Assembly: GCA_003223325.1 (NCBI GenBank) | Contig: QHYS01000121.1 | Coordinates: 9,277-51,025 of the forward strand | Reading direction: 5' to 3' | Source of the DNA: Acidobacteriota bacterium | GTDB lineage: Bacteria > Acidobacteriota > Terriglobia > Acidiferrales > UBA7541 | Length of the DNA: 41,749 nucleotides | In this document: positions 41,749 to 41,749 of the stretch, one piece after another | Layout of the letters: every line of letters begins with the position of its first letter | Position numbering within the stretch: the stretch's first letter is position 1 | Position numbers and translations under genes: made by a program | The notes under the pieces: model-generated | Told to the model about the DNA's origin: nothing | Databases searched by the model: none | What the model saw: only the letters and a program-made list of their open reading frames with translations

Positions 41749-41749
41749 G

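Overview
The window looks like a chromosomal segment from a member of the Acidobacteriota, probably a soil or metagenome-derived genome. The evidence is indirect. It includes a very large Oar-type TonB-dependent receptor with an N-terminal carboxypeptidase-regulatory-like domain, a DUF6152 gene cluster, exported PQQ/cytochrome c and NIPSNAP proteins, GC-rich coding sequence, and many intergenic palindromes that begin GTCATTCYGAG and carry GAAGAATCTC or GAGGAATCTGCTTTT cores. I see no rRNA, tRNA, CRISPR array, integrase or transposase.

Layout. (1) Positions 1-7018, all on the minus strand: a diheme cytochrome c, a PQQ dehydrogenase broken by a one-base frameshift, an APC permease, an exported metallo-beta-lactamase-fold protein that has lost its Zn1 ligands, a DUF6152 protein, and two related exported proteins of unknown function. 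(2) 7250-14638: a NIPSNAP protein (plus), then a minus-strand series of Tat-exported sulfite-oxidase-like enzyme, TPR protein and TonB receptor; the receptor has its own extended -10 promoter overlapping an inverted repeat. (3) 14774-21065: a GT39-like membrane glycosyltransferase, an NHL-type secreted protein gene broken by a frameshift or short deletion, an M13 metallopeptidase with a duplicated fragment of its 3' end just downstream, and an exported DUF442-like phosphatase. (4) 21489-24822, minus: aguB-aguA (agmatine to putrescine) and a DUF488-UDGb pair with an unusual leader. (5) 25233-31501, plus: trpC-trpF-trpB-trpA-aroQ-aroF-tyrA, a compact aromatic amino acid cluster joining the DAHP entry step, the chorismate branch points and the end of the tryptophan pathway. 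trpE, trpG, trpD and pheA are not here. (6) 31661-34067, plus: a 3-oxoacid CoA-transferase pair, a small conserved unknown protein, and a CDP-alcohol phosphatidyltransferase. (7) 34090 to the end: a rhomboid protease with a zinc ribbon, a 63-residue coiled-coil protein, an RlpA/SPOR lipoprotein, a HIT protein, RmuC, a large HEAT-like/PilZ protein, and a radical SAM/SPASM protein that runs off the right edge.

The items most worth a second look are the Zn1-less MBL protein, the 15-bp (5-residue) repeat inserted in prephenate dehydrogenase, the terminator-like hairpin inside the DUF488 leader, the operator-like repeat over the TonB receptor promoter, and the dispersed palindrome family that fills many of the gaps. 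Two frameshifted genes may be real pseudogenes or assembly errors. No single undescribed system stands out; most of the window is biosynthetic and envelope housekeeping.
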